Positions 1 to 9,566 of a stretch of 41,259 nucleotides of DNA are shown here, in pieces. The stretch spans positions 291,398 through 332,656 of the forward strand of contig BFEA01000907.1 in assembly GCA_003427395.1 (NCBI GenBank), read 5' to 3'. Every line of letters begins with the position of its first letter. Position 1 is the stretch's first letter. This stretch comes from Chara braunii. Lineage: Eukaryota > Streptophyta > Charophyceae > Charales > Characeae. Below the pieces are notes generated by a model, which was not told where the DNA came from, did not search any database, and worked only from the letters and a program-made list of their open reading frames with translations. The translations under genes and the position numbers were made by a program.

Positions 1-223
1 CCCGCCCCAGGCCCCGCGCCCGCACTCCCTCGGGCTCACGAGGGTGGGGTGTAGCCCCGGGGGGGGCCCGAGGTCGGGCCAAAACTGCAATATTGCAGTT
101 TGGCCAAAACTGCGCACCCCCCTGTAACTTTTTTTTTTTTTTTTTTTAGTTTTTTTACCGGGGCCAGGGGTGCCGACCCCCGGCCCCCGGGACCCCCGCC
201 GGGGCTTGGGCCGGGGCTTGACA
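1..223 (-). mobile_element. Start of 3' LTR of element 1 (partial, runs off the window)
   Basis: On the minus strand an LTR-like sequence begins with TGTCAAGCCCCGG at position 223, directly after a G-rich polypurine tract and about 230 bases past the pol stop codon. This is where a Ty3/gypsy 3' LTR should start. The segment is very GC-rich and holds a long T run (plus strand 128-147) and a palindrome at 82-102. The LTR continues beyond the window. Its start shares only the first five bases with the A1 LTR start at 8533, so it is unclear whether the two belong to one element. Confidence 0.55.
82..102. repeat. Perfect short palindrome in LTR
   Basis: The stretch AACTGCAATATTGCAGTT reads the same on both strands and is followed by a partial direct copy (TTGGCCAAAACTGC) at about 101-114. 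It could form a cruciform or be a dimer binding site; no function is shown. Confidence 0.6.
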
Positions 224-250
224 ACCCTGCCTCCCCCCCCCCTGCATGGC
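224..250 (-). other. Polypurine tract of element 1
   Basis: The minus strand reads GCAGGGGGGGGGGAGGCAGGG immediately before the TGTCAAG start of the LTR. A purine-only tract here is the usual primer for plus-strand DNA synthesis in Ty3/gypsy elements. Its position between the pol stop (455-457) and the LTR start supports both boundaries. Confidence 0.6.
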
Positions 251-454
251 TGTCTTCAAGAAGTCAGACCTGCACATCAGGCGAGACGAGACAAACAGGC
301 ACACAACAGGATCAGCATACAGGCTCAACAAGCCTTAGAGCGAACACACACCCAATCTCAAACACATCAGGCCCCTCTTTCTGTCTATCTAACCTAACCA
401 TAATCTGGGAAGCTCAGAACGAGGGTTTCTCTAAAAAGGGATTGTGGCTTTTAC
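251..454 (-). other. 3' untranslated segment of element 1
   Basis: About 200 bases lie between the end of the pol reading frame and the polypurine tract. I see no coding or RNA feature here; the short open frames are not gag-pol-like. Confidence 0.4.
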
Positions 455-1500
455 CTATTCCCTAGCCACAAACTTCTTTAGCCTGGTCCCCCATACCCAG
501 TCTTTCCATTCCGTCCCGTTTAGCTCCTCGATCTGATAAGCCCCAAATTTGTCGCACCGCACAATCCTATAGGGCCCCAACCACCGTTTGTCGAGCTTCT
601 ACGACCACTACTTCTCCAGGGAAGAATCGTATAACAACACGATATCTCCAACTGCCAAAGGCTCTTTCCGCACTCACGCCATCTGATCCCATCGCATCTT
701 ATCTTCCATGCGGCTCCTTTCTACCTGATTCGCGGCCTCCCGTATTCTTTCTTCCGCCGCGCCCACCTGTCGCGCCCGAATATCGAGCAATTCCTCGAAC
801 GACAGGTTGGTCTCCAGGTCTTGGCGCCTCCAGGTCTTTAGGAAGCTTTCTATGGGAAAGGTGGCGTGTCTCCCATACCACAGAGTGACAGACGCGTACT
901 TGGTAGTCCTCTTTACCGTGATATTCTCCCCGAAGAAGGCTGCTCGCAGAAACTTTGTTCACTGGTCGGGCTTGCCTTCCGTCCATTTGGCTAGGAGGTT
1001 CGTGATGGTACTATGCCCCCTTTCTACAAGTGTATTTGCTTGAGGATGTGCAGCGGTAGTGTAATTCGCCACTACTCCATGTCCTGCAAACAAGGTCTAC
1101 ACCTCGTTACAGGTGAGCTCCGATCCTCGATCCATCACGAAGTCCTTAACAAAAGGATATCGTAGGTAGTATTCCTCGATGCAACTTGCCAAAACTGGGT
1201 CGGCCTTCGTACGAATGACCCGACCGTCCACGAACCCAGTAAGGTTATCTCGAGTGTCGAAGATATAGTTATATCCATTCTCTGCAACTGGCATAAAAAG
1301 CAAATCCAGATGTACGACCGCGCCAACCTCTCTCTCCAACCTCGGGTGAAGGGGTTCTCCTAGCTTTTGCGCCGATCTCTCTTGGCAAGGAACACAGGAT
1401 TGGCAGTACTTGATGACCATGTCCAACATTCCACTCCAGTAGTATAGCTCGCTTATCTTAGCGTACGTGGCATTTACTTCCTTGTGCCCTCCTGCTATAC
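455..1500 (-). pseudogene. pol: Element 1 integrase (zinc-binding end, catalytic core, C-terminal domain), decayed
   Basis: This is the integrase end of a Ty3/gypsy polyprotein. At about 1400-1490 a GHKEVNATY segment, then YYWSGM and CQSCVPCQ, give the HHCC-type zinc region. The core follows with HLDLLFMP (first catalytic Asp) and DRGSELT (second Asp region) at about 1110-1320. The C-terminal domain at about 455-700 carries KRWLGPYRIV and ends FVARE before TAG at 455-457. The reading frame is broken: LEK and KLDKRW are separated by two TAG stops and the middle is frameshifted around 700-1090. The aligned integrase of element B (15609-16585) confirms the assignment. The copy cannot be functional. 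Confidence 0.85.
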
Positions 1501-1589
1501 CATTGTAAAGCGGCTACAATATTGGTCTGTCGGTTCCTCCCACATACAACTCGCTTGGGATTCCCGACTTGCCATTTTATGAACAAATG

Positions 1590-1597
1590 GTCATCTC
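1590..1597. repeat. MITE target-site duplication, left copy
   Basis: GTCATCTC directly precedes the CTACGTAGCAC terminus of the MITE and recurs exactly at 1939-1946. Eight bases is the duplication length made by hAT-superfamily transposases. Confidence 0.85.
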
Positions 1598-1938
1598 CTA
1601 CGTAGCACGGCGAACGTGTTCGCGAGTTCGCGCGAACAGCTCGCGAACATGTTCGGGCGAACATAATTTTTTTTCATAAAAAAATAAAAATAAAAAATTA
1701 TTTGTTTTTTCGGTTTTTGATTTTTAGCTCATGATTGGCAACGAATTTGAACATGACTCCAAGGCAAAAGTTGCTTGCTTTGTTATTTTACATAACATAT
1801 ATTTTGTTTCAGATTTTTATGAGAACTGTTTTTTTTTTTTTTTTTTTTATGTTCGCGTTCGGAGGGTTTTGGATGTTTGTTCGCATTTGGGCGAAGATGT
1901 TCATGTTCGTCTCCGAACGTGAACACGGTGCTACGTAG
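1598..1938. mobile_element. hAT-like MITE (341 bp) inside element 1 pol
   Basis: The element starts CTACGTAGCACGG and ends CGGTGCTACGTAG. The ends are inverted repeats of about 13 bases, with weaker similarity inward (GAACGTG/GTTCAC). It is flanked by identical 8-bp copies of GTCATCTC. The interior is AT-rich with a long T run and no transposase. The subterminal zones are packed with GTTCGCG/CGCGAAC motifs, as is common for hAT subterminal transposase sites. It disrupts the pol linker precisely, so it arrived after element 1. The superfamily rests on TSD length; the termini are not a standard CAGGG type. Confidence 0.85.
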
Positions 1939-1946
1939 GTCATCTC
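1939..1946. repeat. MITE target-site duplication, right copy
   Basis: GTCATCTC, identical to 1590-1597, immediately follows the CTACGTAG terminus. Confidence 0.85.
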
Positions 1947-2391
1947 TTACTACATAGAGGTGCCTCATCCTCTGCACTTTATCACTTGCATTCCTGTTCC
2001 TCATCTCATAGGGCAGGAGTAGACCCAACTCAAGGTAGATCCCATCATACTCCTCTGGGCGAAACGCCTCCTTAATCTCCCCTTCTTCGAACTCATCGTC
2101 CTGACTCTTAGGAACGAGATCCTCGCCCTCCATTGGACTTAAGGAGCTCTTTCGGTCGAAGTCCCCTTGCAGAAGCGTATTCATGAGCAGATACATCCCT
2201 CCCATCAGCTGCTCATGCTGCTCCACTTGGGTAGGGCCCTCCTCTATCGTTCTCACTTCTTCCGCCAAGCCATGCGTACCCGCGAACGCCAATTTCATCA
2301 TCCAACGAACATCCTTGCCTCCCCATGGGTCTTCCTCCTGAAACGGTTTGAGGACTAAATCCGCCTTTTGCTCATATCCTCTCGGCGCTAT

Positions 2392-3085
2392 TCATATGGG
2401 ATGTCTGACACAACTGGGCACTCGCAAGGACCACTTGTTTATGTGGAGCCGGACGTCCTCTTCCTGGTCCAAAAACCCATCAACTGGTGGAGTATCTTCG
2501 GTCGAATCCTGATTCAAGCTGTCCCAGTTAACACGGCTCAGGCCATCGACCCTGTTCTTGGTCCCTGGAATCCTTTCCAACTCAAAGTTAAACATACATA
2601 TGTACGTCAACCATCGAACAACGGTTTGGTCAGAAGGCGTATAACTCTTCAGGGAACAGGCAAGCGCCGTTGGATCCACCCTTAATATGAACCTCCTGCC
2701 GAAAACATAGTTCCGGAAGATCCTCAAGCAATGGAGTACCGCAAGCATCTCCTTTTTAAACTGGGAGTAGTTTCTCTCAGTCGTATTAAGAGTTCGACTT
2801 TCAAACCTTAGCGGCTTCTCCTTTTCTTCAGCATCCGCCTGAATTATGACCCCTCCCAAGGCAATCGGCCCAACGTCCGTCTCCATGATGAAAAACTTTT
2901 CCTCAGTCCCTTCATAATTTGGCGCCCCCAATACCAACCCTCCTTCCTTGAATTCCCCCTTTATCTGGGTCACTGCATTTTCTTGATCTTTACCCCAAAC
3001 CCATTCCTGATTCTGACGCACCAGTTTCCTTAAATGCTCGGTCTTGGCGGCAAAGTTCTTCACAAAGCTCCTTCAAAATCCATAG
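2392..3085 (-). pseudogene. pol: Element 1 RT connection and RNase H domains (5' truncated)
   Basis: The minus-strand frame carries RNase H of the Ty3/gypsy type: ETDVGPIALGGV (first Asp), YSQFKKEMLAVLHCL (Glu), FILRVDPTAL (Asp) and KNRVDGLSRV (last Asp). Before it lies the connection segment with KTEHLRKLV. The frame can be followed upstream to about 3080 as YGF-stop-RSFVKNF, where the stop is TGA in place of the Trp seen in element B (CRFWRIF). Upstream of about 3080 the sequence changes abruptly to LTR A1, so the RT palm, protease and gag of this copy are missing. Confidence 0.85.
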
Positions 3086-3230
3086 GAAAGGAGACTTCCC
3101 AGATTTGTACTAAGCCATGTATGAGATTCAGACAAGTTGAACTTTGAAAAGCCAAAATTTCGCTAACTCCTTGGATTTGCAGAAATTTCGGCAGCGCTTC
3201 CCATAGGAAAATTAATTACCAAAATTTATT
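3072..3230 (-). repeat. Tandem 84-bp-type repeats at inner end of LTR A1, joined to pol
   Basis: On the minus strand TTCCTATGGGAAGCGCTGCCG followed by AAATTTCTGCAAAT (about 3170-3210) matches the first of two tandem repeats in A2 (24448-24520). A second, partial unit starts GTACAAATCTGGGAAG near 3105 and runs to CCTATGG at about 3078, where it passes into the pol frame. The junction therefore lies inside a repeat unit, at a short stretch shared by both partners. Confidence 0.65.
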
Positions 3231-3522
3231 CAAGCCCAAGTATAGTAAATGATCTCAGAAAAAGCAAAACTTTGATCTAAGTAGAAAAACTATCCCGGAA
3301 AATGCAGGAATTGAATCTAACTCTTATCGCTCTAGCACGTGGCGAGTCACTAAAGCGACTACCTATTAAACTGAAACTCAGACTAGGTAGTAATCTCACT
3401 CAGCCACATGCAAGCTAAACCACAAGGGTAAGTACTCTCACCAACCCCAATTGCCTTTGGCAAACAATAGTTCATAGTCCCTCAATGATTTAACCCATTA
3501 TACCCTGCTTACATAGGGCATT

Positions 3523-4342
3523 GAGTTTGACCATTCGTCTTAGAAACAACGCCAACTCTTTGCCTTAGTTGTACACGAACAGGTTGCACAACTACTTCTC
3601 TCTTCTTTGGGTATATGACTAAGTCATTCGTCTTAGAAACAATGTCTAGTCGCCCTCAACTGTTTAAATAGCCAAGTTATATATATATGTCTTTAAACTT
3701 AATCTTCGAAAGTAACCGTAGGGCTGAGTCATTCGTCTTAGAAACAATACTCAGCCTATCCCAATTACCTTCAATTATAATTTCTTAGTTATACTCTCTT
3801 CATTTGTGATAAGGCTATAGTCAGACCATTCGTCTTAGAAACAATGTCTGCCTAGCCTTGTTCTTATATATATATATATATATAATTTTATTCCTTTATT
3901 CTCATTATAGTCCTGTGGCCTCAGACTTAGACCATTCATCTTAAAAACAATTTTTAGTCCTTTGGCCTGAACCTCCCCAGGCCTCAGAATAAAACAATAA
4001 AAAAGAGTTGAGTCATTCGTCTTAGAAACAATGCTCCACCCCTTTTTCTCAGCACAAAAAAAAGCAAAGTACCCTAGGTCAGAACCAAGAGACTCTTTAG
4101 AAACCACCCAAAATAAACAGCAGTCAGACCATTCATCTTAGAAACAATGTCTGGTCCCCAAACTCAAGCAATCAATACCCCTCAAAATAAGTACCTAGGC
4201 CATTTATCTTAGAAACAATGTCAGACACAATTAAATAAACACATCGCCCAAGCCATTCGTCTTTGAAACAATGCTTGGCCCTTCAGAAAATAGAACAAAA
4301 CACAACAGTTAGGTCATTCATCTTAGAAACAATGCCTGACCC
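3523..4342 (-). repeat. Array of ~10 hairpin units with conserved loop (A1 type)
   Basis: About ten units share CATTCGTCTTAGAAACAATG (plus strand), 55-110 bases apart. In each, CATT and AATG form an inner stem around a fixed loop, while the flanks form an outer stem of different sequence. Examples: GACTA/TAGTC (3617-3651), GGCTGAG/CTCAGCC (3722-3756), AAGGCTA/TAGCCTT plus CAGA/TCTG (3811-3859), CCAAGC/GCTTGG (4248-4278), GTTAGG/CCTGAC (4308-4340). Spacers are unrelated AT-rich sequence. The position in the LTR corresponds to the A2 array at 22843-24085, which has another loop. Transcription and function are unknown. Confidence 0.75.
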
Positions 4343-4589
4343 TATAAGACCCGTTCAAACGCAAGCAAAACTGTCTTCCTCCCAACGTGCCCCCTGATGC
4401 AATCCCTTGTGACAATATGCTTTCAGACAAATAAGAAACTGAAACTGCCATTACAGATACATTTCTTTACTTAGTCTGATTCGTGTTATGAAAGTCAAAC
4501 CAAAGTCGAAGTAGGGGTGCATGCAATACACTTAGTCAAACATAGAAAGATGTACAGGTAAGGGTTATAACTGGGTTCATAGAGGGAAA

Positions 4590-4760
4590 GCAAATGGTTA
4601 CCTTTCAGTTCCCTGCCTCTAGAACTCCTTCTGAGTTTCGACAGAGCTCCCGCAATCGGTGGGGTGAATCTCCCACAGAGACATTCCCGCGAATTACGGG
4701 TTGCAATCCCGCCTGCCGCCTTCCTCACAGAACCAATGGACTAGACTTAGAGTAAGAAGG
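4590..4760 (-). repeat. Block conserved between LTR A1 and A2
   Basis: On the minus strand this segment contains GGCGGCAGGCGGGATTGCAA, CCCGTA and TGCGGGAGCTCTG, and it matches 22425-22590 of A2 clearly better than the surrounding sequence does. It lies just before the hairpin array in both copies. The word GGGATTGCAACCC resembles a loose Pol III B box, but I see no tRNA fold. It might be a conserved regulatory or processing segment. Confidence 0.5.
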
Positions 4761-7700
4761 GCAGAAGAAAAATCATTAAGTCTCTCAGATGCAAGAGGGG
4801 TGCACTCAGACTCGCGAGAAAGGGCCTTGGAGTCTTCTTTCGCTTGAGGGCCCCGCAATGGTGGCCAAGTGTAACAGCTTGGTCAACCTTCAGTTAGACT
4901 GTTGACGCCAACCCCCTGATGACTTCTCAGTTCGCCGCAGCACCTCCCTGGCAGTTCAGCCTCACCCTCTATATCACACCTTCGTTCCCAGCAACAGCAG
5001 CACTAATCACTCCCGGCGGCAGCAACCGTAGCATATGCCTGTGCCAACCCTGTCGATCGTCGGTCAATCTGTTGTCAAACTGTCGAGCCCAGCTCACTTG
5101 ACGAGTTTCCAAACTGCGGTAACAACCCCCCTTGCCCCACTTCTCCAGGCTGCAACCTGAGCACAACACTAAGTGCTTACAGAAAAAAACCTAGAGTACT
5201 CAGTGAAATGGTACAGCAAGGCCGTATGCACTGCAACTGTCTCTGCAACAGGGTACAACGCATTCAGCAATACGTCGTTGTTTTACAAATCCCCGCATTT
5301 AGTAACCATTACAACAAATGTTCCAAATAATAGCACAGGTGAAGCATCCTACATCCTGCACAAATAGCAGAGCAACACCGGATATCTCAACCGGGAGCTC
5401 AATGCAGAGAACTGAGAGAGGTCCCTTGAAGACACAATGTCGGTGGTAGCCTCTCTTGCAGTCCATACTACACCTCCACTTCCCAATACGGATCCGCAGT
5501 CCCACTGTTCAAAGCGGCTATCATACTTAGAACAGTGCGATAGCCGCAACAACCTCAACAACGCTATAGCAGACTCGCATTCAAAAAACAGTAAGTCACA
5601 CAGTCATGGAGCAGTGTTATGCTATAACACAGTGGCAAGTAGGATCAGCTACAACCTGTAGCAGTTTGTGCGCATAGTTAGGAAAACAGGCCCAGCTACA
5701 GTAAATACAACTAATACACAGTAATCCATACGGGCGCCAACTAGCACAACAACCCACAGTGAGCATGATACTGCTGCAACGGAAGACACTTGGCAAAGTC
5801 GTCATCCAATCGGTGAGTACTAGCAACCCTGCGGACTGATGGAGGCGCAACCCGCTCAATATCCACGCGGCTTACCCACCAGTGGGAACGGTACTACCCT
5901 GCCCGCAATGTTCTGAGTACAAAAAAACGTAGCACTCCCCGTGACTAATTATACCGCCCAATTTCTCCCTCAACCTCCGCTCTCACACCTTCGACCAGGA
6001 AACAACCATAATCCCCGAGCATGCCACTCTAGAGATAACATATCCCTTATTTGATTCGGTGTACGACAGTCATACGCAGCGACATACGGCGATAAGCTCA
6101 GTCACACCAACAAAAAGACAAATAGTCTACAACAAGTACAGCAGGACAACAACTGTCGTAGTAGCAGTACAGTCGACGCAGCCCACGGCCCACATAGCAG
6201 CAGCCCAGTACCGAATATCACAATAAGCCGGGACACACAATAACCCATAGCGGATAGAACAGTCACAACAGTAGACATCAGCAGCTGGCACGGCCGTAGC
6301 TGCTTCAGCAAACGGTAGCTTGCTCAGTCATATCAGCAACAACCTTGTGCGCCGGTGGCCCGCCAACATTAGCCCAGTAAACCGTACTTTGGCACCCTGG
6401 CAGCTCCGCAACTGCAAATCTCTACTAGCTGGCTGCCCGGGCTGCAGGTGACTCTCCCTCCGAGGCTAGTCCCAACGGCCTGGACAGAGCATGCCCCACA
6501 ATCCAACTTAGCCCCACCGTATCCGCCCACTTGACGGTCTGCAAGCAATGCGCCCGCCTGCTTCACTCTCTATGGGAGGCCGACCAGGTACACGTCTCTC
6601 CTCCCATCCACATGGGGCCAAACCAGTCGAGCAGCCTACCGCTGCATACTGACGGGCGGAGCTCTCCGCCAGACCATTCAGGCTCCTTCACTCCCCTTAG
6701 TGCCTGCACAGGGGGAACATCTACCCTTTCGCCTTACTCCGCTTCTACGAGCAGAATCAGAGTGAATCTTCGACTAGTTCATGGAAACGTACGACGTTGT
6801 CCAGTCGCCCATATAGAGAGAGAGAGGGAGGACACTCCCCTCAGCAAGATGAACAGTGCATCGTCGAGCAGGTAAGTCTTCGACCCTGCACCCGTTCTTA
6901 GCTTCTTCATTTGCTTGGGAGAGTAACCTCAGAATGAATCTACTGCTAAAACCCGGTGAAATACAACACCGCCTTATTAACTCCTCCCCGGGGCGCAGCC
7001 TCATCTACTTATAACACAAGTACCACCACCTTTCTGCAAATCCTGACCGCATCATCGGATTCGCAATATGTTGAAACCTTCAAGACGCACCTTCCCTCAC
7101 TCGCCTCCGCCAATAACAGAATGAGACTTCGCATTTTTGTGTGCGGCCATACCCATCTCTCGACACTTATCGCGCACGACGTTTTCTACATAACTCCTCA
7201 TCTATTAACTTTTCACTAAAGGTAACACCATATCTAGGTTCGCCCACCCCCAAAGCCTTCTAACTGACTCTTCCTTTGCCAAAAACGATTGAGGATTGCT
7301 AGAGTTTTCGCTACCTGCTACACTCCTCCTATATCCCCGCCATCCTCAAGCTCTCTGCCCCTCTACGCAAGCACTCGACTCGACTTCTCGTCCGGGTTCA
7401 TCCTCCCTATCAACGCCCGTCGTTGTCTACCCGGCTGCCCAGCTTCACTTGCAACGCTCTGCTCTCTCCTACCAGCACTATCTCTCGTTGGTGCACCCAA
7501 AGCGTGCTGCGACGAAAGTCAAAATACTCGAAAAAATAATAGTCGTGGAGTTCGGGCCATCTCTCAACTTATGCATGCCAACACACGCGCGGGCCCGCCA
7601 GTCTTATCTGTATCGCCCCGACTTTAACAGACGTCCCGAAGGACCCAGTTGGGGTTATTCCCCTCGACACTTCCAATTGGCCCCGCCGCCCTTGTGTCGG

Positions 7701-7999
7701 TTTATCGGTGGAAAGCAGTGGTACCCCCTCCCTTTTTGTGCCTGGTCGGACCACGGCCTGCATGCTAGGCCCCAAAAGGGGTGAAACAATTAAGTTGGCA
7801 AACACAAAGAAAAGAGAACAATAAAAAAGAAAGAACGTGAAAAAAAGCTACAGGGACGGATATTAAGGGGCAGCTGGCACCTGGCCAGTCCCACACGTCG
7901 AACCCATCACCACCTCTACTAGCAAAAGTTGAGGGGGATAGCCCTGGCCGCCCTCCACCCCTCGGGTTCCTCCTCTTTGCTCCGCTGCTCCGCGCCGCT
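4761..7999 (-). other. Middle of LTR A1, CAG/GTTGCTGCT-biased, no gene seen
   Basis: The plus strand is rich in CAGCAA, GCAGCA and CAACA words, especially 4980-6480; the minus strand mirrors the GCTGCTG-rich middle of A2 (20380-22100). Open frames are short and lack recognisable domains. A GA-run (6809-6829) and an A-rich tract (7802-7850) are local simple sequence. I find no supported gene here. Confidence 0.5.
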
Positions 8000-8065
8000 G
8001 CCTGCTGGCCTTGATCCCCGCTCCTTCGTTATAACAGTCCAATGCCATAACCTATAGGGCGAAGC
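8000..8065 (-). ncRNA. tRNA-like segment in LTR A1
   Basis: The minus strand has CCTATAGGTTATGGC, resembling a tRNA D-arm/A box, then GACTGTTATAAC, resembling an anticodon arm, and GGGATCAAGGCC at 8007-8018, close to the B-box consensus. Spacing fits a tRNA-sized unit. The equivalent place in A2 (18537-18612) carries the same signals. Acceptor pairing is not convincing, so this is a tRNA-derived remnant, not a working tRNA gene. Confidence 0.4.
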
Positions 8066-8505
8066 CCAAGCCTGGAACCAACAGGCGCCAAATCCCATAT
8101 GAGGTGGTGCGGCCCAGTGCTTAATGCTGAGGGAAAGCCTGGGGCCTCACCTCTACCTACAAACAGGCATGCGGCCGTTAAGTATTCATGCCGGCCTCCC
8201 CAACTATGTCATGGCCGCCCCACGTACCATCCTACATACCAGACCTGCCGCCGGTCAAGCACGACAAACGAGGGCCAATCGACTAATCCTTAGTCTAATC
8301 AGTAATGCAAAAATCAAGTCGGACATCTATGTCGGCAATACGATCAAAAGGGTAAAATCACACGCGCGCCTTAGAACTGCACGCCCACTCCCCCTATCTA
8401 CTCAGACAACTCTGGCCCATACGCAGGCAACCATCTCGACCATGCTCGAACACTCAAAAAGTCTGAACCAACGGCCCTTCTGTCACTTGCAAAAACCAGG
8501 GCGGA

Positions 8506-8533
8506 TACCCTTGTAAGGGTATTCGCGCTGACA
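8506..8533 (-). repeat. LTR A1 terminus with 16-bp palindrome
   Basis: TACCCTTGTAAGGGTA (8506-8521) is a near-perfect palindrome just inside the TGTCA terminus. A2 has the related CCCTTACAAGGG at the same place. The first base after the terminus resumes LTR C sequence (ACGTGCACGCTCG, compare ACACGCACGCTCG near 32273). Confidence 0.65.
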
Positions 8534-9566
8534 ACGTGCACGCTCGTCGTCGTCGTATACCAGGGTTGTCGCTCACCCACCTCGCATGACTTTAAAAACC
8601 TGAGTACCATACACGGAGGCCATCCGAGAGGTTAGTCTCCATACTATGACTCGGAAAGGCCGACTAAGTCCAAACAAGTGTCTGGTCTCAGTTTCCCAGA
8701 TCCGGATGACGCCGAAACGCCTGCCGGACGAGGTAATCTTGATACTCACAATGACTCGAGAGAGACATTGGAGATTACTCGTGCGGTGGAAATACAAGGT
8801 GTATCCGAAAACCTCATCCTGAGTCCGAGCCGTATTTGCTCGGAAATCCGCGCGAGTATTGGAAAGAAATCCCTCGCCATTGAGTTATAATCCGATGAAG
8901 CCGATCCACTCAGTAGGAGAACCATCTCGAACCCGTAGAAGCTGCTCCGCTCCTCTGATAAGATCATCCTCATGTGTATCGCAAACCAGCAGGTACCTTG
9001 GGATAGTCAAATCTCGTCGTGCTTCAGGCATCTGTGTGTCAGAACAGAATTTGCATTAGTCACGTAATCGTTCCTCGAGTTCATCCTCCTCGTCCTGCCA
9101 TGCATACTCAGAGAAAGGTTTAACTCGTAGAACAATAAACATGTTTGCCCGCACCCGTCTCATATGATATATGCCGAAGAATGGACCCTGTCGTTCGTTC
9201 ATCCAAAGTACGGAGCGGACGAATGTCGACCTTATCTCAGGTATCTCATCCATTCGGGGGTTTATCTCATCCGACTGCATCACTACTAAGTTCATGTTGG
9301 CCAAATCGTGATCGGGCAGTGGTGGCGCGAACTCATAGTGAAGAATGTCCAGACTGGTTCTTGACCTGAAAATGAGTCGCCTAGGAGGATTTCGCACACT
9401 GCCAACCAGAACTGCATACATCTTCCTCTGAGAATAATTCATAAGGGTTGTAGACGAGCCGTACTATTCTCTCTAATCTTTCTCCGTTAAGTCTTTGGGA
9501 CTCGACCCGTTCCGCCGCTGCATCACAACTGCGAAAAAGGTAACAGACCGTTGTCCCCACAGCCAT
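8534..9566 (-). pseudogene. Decayed gene of unknown function inside LTR C (copy 1)
   Basis: The frame opens MAVGTTVCYLFRSCDAA at 9566, directly after TCCTTCCTTCTTTCAG, a strong 3' splice-site sequence also present in the copy at 38517. It continues, after a frameshift near 9410, through LDILHYEFAPPLPD and VKPFSEYAWQDEEDELEERL to a stop at about 9058. The same frame resumes with YLLVCDTHEDDLI and PFRVIVWRL, until A1 interrupts it at 8533. No known family is recognised. Upstream, copy 1 has an open stretch LDALRKEPLAYGELVPQ ending at a possible donor, suggesting an earlier exon. Differences from the other copies fall at all codon positions, so these copies look unconstrained. Confidence 0.5.

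Larger units (their letters stand above)
1458..2390 (-). pseudogene. pol: Element 1 pol linker between RNase H and integrase, split by a MITE
   Basis: This acidic connector lies between RNase H and the integrase zinc region and ends in the conserved stretch PKRVVCG (about 1545-1565). It is interrupted by the MITE at 1598-1938. The frame upstream of the MITE ends ...HLYVVRDD and the one downstream resumes HLFIKWQVGNPKRV. They join without loss once the MITE and one target copy are removed. Element B has the same passage uninterrupted (RYGHLFKKF... PKRVVCG at about 16680-16750), so the interruption is secondary. Confidence 0.75.
3085..8533 (-). mobile_element. LTR A copy 1 (truncated giant LTR)
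   Basis: On the minus strand this begins at 8533 with TGTCAGCGCGAATACCC, matching the A2 start at 17874 (TGTCGGCCCGAATACCC). Landmarks shared with A2 follow in the same order: tRNA-like segment (about 8000-8065), GTTGCTGCT-rich middle, a conserved block (4590-4760), a hairpin array (3523-4342) and the GGAAGCGCTGCCG repeats (3072-3230). It is inserted in LTR C copy 1, because the bases after 8533 continue as in the uninterrupted copy at about 32273. About 2.5 kb of the A2 LTR end is missing, and the remainder is fused to element 1 pol. No protein-coding gene is evident. Confidence 0.7.

Noticed and set aside
3523-4342. Regularly spaced repeats with unique spacers, superficially like a CRISPR array
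   Set aside because: The region is eukaryotic retrotransposon DNA, the repeat flanks vary as paired stems, unit spacing is irregular and there are no cas genes.
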